DNA of 16,054 bases from JAJKIP01 sp040509055 (GTDB lineage Bacteria; Bacteroidota; Bacteroidia; Chitinophagales; Chitinophagaceae). The stretch lies in NCBI GenBank assembly GCA_040509055.1, contig JBEVLT010000293.1, forward strand, positions 1-16,054. The letters are read 5' to 3'. Of the stretch, positions 14,778-16,054 are shown in pieces (position 1 is the stretch's first letter; each line of letters begins with the position of its first letter). The notes beneath the pieces are model-generated. The model was not told where the DNA came from. It was given only the letters and a program-made list of their open reading frames with translations, and ran no database searches. The position numbers were made by a program, and so were the translations under genes.

Positions 14778-15494
14778 TTATCCGTATAGTTCCTGGTGAA
14801 TGTTTTTTCTGTCGTATCCCATGGCCTGTATACGCTGTTTGGCCTCGTCGATCATGTTTTTCCAGCCGCAAAGAAAAAAAGAAGCCGGCTGTTTGCCACA
14901 GCAATGCTCTTCATAAACACTGTGCACATAACCCGTTTTACCTTCCCATTCTTCGCGCGACAGGGTAGGCAGGTAATGAAAGTCGTCCAGTTCCAGTTTT
15001 CTCAGCTCGTCATAGTACAGGAGGTCGGCCCGGGTACGGGAGCCAAAGATGATATAAATGGACTTGTGCGGGATATTGTTGCGGGCAATATGGTGCGCCA
15101 TGCTGCGGAAAGGGGCAATGCCGGTGCCGGTACAGACGAGAAACAGGTCTTTGGCCAGGTGCTCTTCGTGCAGTACAAATACACCCTGCGCACCGCGAAA
15201 AGGTATTTCCGTACCCACCGTGGCATGGTTGAACAGCCAGGTGGTGCCAGCGCCTCCTTCCAGCCATACGATCACCAGCTCAAATACATTGGTGCCGTCG
15301 GGCCAGCTGGCGATGGAATAGCTTCTCCATCGTTTATTCGGTTTTTCATGAATGGGAAGATCCAGGGTAACGAACTGCCCCGGCTCAAAATCGAAGCGTT
15401 CCAGTTCCGGTATTTCGAACCAGTAGCGGCGGGTAGCAGGCGTTTCGTTTTCGATGCGGATGATCCTGCCGGTACGCCAGGGTTGAACAGCCAA
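14778..15494 (-). CDS. FAD-dependent NAD(P)H reductase, ferredoxin-NADP+ reductase type
   Basis: A 238-aa flavoenzyme of the FNR superfamily. The FAD-binding barrel (about 1-110) has RSYS at 57-60. The NAD(P)-binding domain (about 115-238) has CTGTGIAPF at 121-129, GSRTRADLLY (151-160) and the C-terminal FFLCGWKNM (206-214). There is no fused [2Fe-2S] domain, so it must pass electrons to or from a separate ferredoxin or flavodoxin; the Ser-Arg in GSRTR hints at NADP(H), but I cannot be sure. The start is unusual: the frame has a stop eight codons upstream and no ATG until residue 132, so TTG at 15494 (or a rarer codon) must initiate. DUF1569 follows 9 nt downstream. A well-spaced promoter lies upstream. 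Confidence 0.92.
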   Translation of the reverse strand: MAVQPWRTGRIIRIENETPATRRYWFEIPELERFDFEPGQFVTLDLPIHEKPNKRWRSYSIASWPDGTNVFELVIVWLEGGAGTTWLFNHATVGTEIPFRGAQGVFVLHEEHLAKDLFLVCTGTGIAPFRSMAHHIARNNIPHKSIYIIFGSRTRADLLYYDELRKLELDDFHYLPTLSREEWEGKTGYVHSVYEEHCCGKQPASFFLCGWKNMIDEAKQRIQAMGYDRKNIHQELYG

Positions 15495-15520
15495 TGCAAT
15501 CGGTTTGGGTAGATGATCTT

Positions 15521-15551
15521 ACAAGTTACATAAGTTGCTGATATGGACAAA
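15521..15551 (-). promoter_or_regulatory. Candidate promoter of the reductase-DUF1569 pair
   Basis: Reading the minus strand, TTTG (15551-15548) is followed by exactly 19 nt and then TAACTTGT (15528-15521). TTTG with a 19-nt spacer fits the Bacteroidota -33/-7 layout; the -7 box differs from TAnnTTTG in its last two bases. It would leave a leader of roughly 20 nt before the TTG start at 15494. Confidence 0.4.
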
Positions 15552-15635
15552 TGATTATTTCTGTAAAATCCGTTGGCATAGTAATTGGGCTTTTATGGCT
15601 GCTAACTATTTACTGATCCGTTCAAAAATCACCTT

Positions 15636-15944
15636 ATGAAAAATATCTTTTTATCGGGTGGCCTGGCCCTTGTTATGACTGCAGGCCTCTTCGGCACAAA
15701 AGCTCCTCAATCAGCCATTGTCGGCACGGTATCGCCGGCTGACGGCGCAGAGTCGGTGTGGGCCATCAGCACAACAGATTCTACAAAGGGCATCATCAGT
15801 TCCGGCAGTTTTTCCCTGACCGTGAAGCCGGGTATCTATAAGCTGTATGTCGATGCAAAAGACCCGTACAGGGATGTGGTGCTGGATGTGGAAGTAAGAG
15901 CGAATCAGCCTGCGGATGTAGGAGAAATCGTGCTGAAGCAATGA
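15636..15944 (+). CDS. Small secreted protein with a carboxypeptidase-regulatory-like beta domain
   Basis: A 102-aa protein with an N-terminal signal peptide (hydrophobic to about residue 20). The rest is one beta-sandwich resembling the CarboxypepD_reg/transthyretin-like domain found at the front of Bacteroidota outer-membrane receptors: AIVGTVSPADGAESVWAIS, GSFSLTVKPGIYKLYVDA, then DVEVRANQPADVGEIVLKQ. Here the domain is alone, with no receptor plug or barrel. Exact function is unknown; a small structural or carbohydrate/protein-binding periplasmic module is plausible. It is preceded by a 141-bp region shared with the divergent reductase gene and followed by a strong terminator, so it is probably a single-gene transcript. 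Confidence 0.8.
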   Translation: MKNIFLSGGLALVMTAGLFGTKAPQSAIVGTVSPADGAESVWAISTTDSTKGIISSGSFSLTVKPGIYKLYVDAKDPYRDVVLDVEVRANQPADVGEIVLKQ

Positions 15945-15959
15945 GCCTCCTGCAAAATA

Positions 15960-15993
15960 AAAAACGGCATCCCGCGGACGGAATACCGTTTTT
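15960..15993 (+). terminator. Intrinsic hairpin terminator, A/T-flanked and so potentially bidirectional
   Basis: The outer stem is AAAAACGG (15960-15967) with CCGTTTTT (15986-15993), continued inward by further pairs with two mismatches and a small loop near CGGA. The A-run on the left and T-run on the right let it act on either strand. It begins 15 nt after the stop codon of the 102-aa secreted protein. The remaining ~60 bp of the window show no gene. Confidence 0.75.
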
Positions 15994-16054
15994 CTGATTA
16001 TGACAAGCAAGCAATTGGTTAAATGTAGTTTTTTTTAAGGTCCGGAAAAAGTTT

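Noticed and set aside
1..16054. CRISPR arrays, tRNA/rRNA genes, transposases, phage genes, toxin-antitoxin or defence modules
   Set aside because: Looked for on both strands; no repeated spacer units, cloverleaf sequences or matching protein families were seen.

Overview
The window looks like ordinary chromosome from a Bacteroidota bacterium, most likely of the Chitinophagaceae type. The evidence is the moderately GC-rich composition, many secreted lipoproteins with a Cys at the end of a short leader, promoter elements resembling the Bacteroidota -7 consensus TAnnTTTG (clearest before glyS), almost no Shine-Dalgarno sequences, and the families present: PD40-amidohydrolase, lipoprotein di-haem peroxidase, MazG-like protein, DUF1569 and archaeal/eukaryotic-type single-chain GlyRS. 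The genus assignment is inference.

Layout. From 1 to 5641 genes run on the plus strand: the 3' end of a beta-lactamase-family serine hydrolase, a CE2-like SGNH esterase lipoprotein, a three-His-box membrane desaturase, adenine deaminase (ade) and an unknown lipoprotein 11 nt behind it. From 5657 to 10460 genes run on the minus strand, in transcription order: ArfB-type ribosome rescue hydrolase, a di-haem cytochrome c peroxidase with a GTG start 2 nt behind arfB, and a giant exported beta-propeller/amidohydrolase. Head-to-head with arfB, across 36 bp, is dtd (D-aminoacyl-tRNA deacylase). A small secreted minus-strand protein follows (11019-11336), then divergent plus-strand genes for a MazG-like pyrophosphohydrolase, a YihY/BrkB-family membrane protein and glycyl-tRNA synthetase. 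A minus-strand pair (FAD/NAD(P) reductase then DUF1569) converges on glyS. The window closes with a 102-aa secreted single-domain protein and a strong hairpin terminator.

How the genes fit together. There is a loose cluster of translation-fidelity functions (arfB, dtd, glyS) with housekeeping nucleotide metabolism (ade, MazG-like), set among envelope and secreted enzymes. Likely cotranscribed pairs from spacing are ade with the 221-aa lipoprotein, arfB with the peroxidase, and the reductase with DUF1569. Two convergent gene ends are extremely tight (15 and 6 bp) with no terminator between them.

I saw no CRISPR array, tRNA, rRNA, insertion sequence, phage gene or defence/toxin system. I did not find a convincing undescribed multi-gene system. 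The most worthwhile leads are local: a stand-alone protein resembling a type IX sorting domain, the non-canonical metal site and CxC tail of the giant amidohydrolase, the arfB-peroxidase coupling, and an intrinsic terminator that overlaps the mazG stop codon and decides the yihY start.
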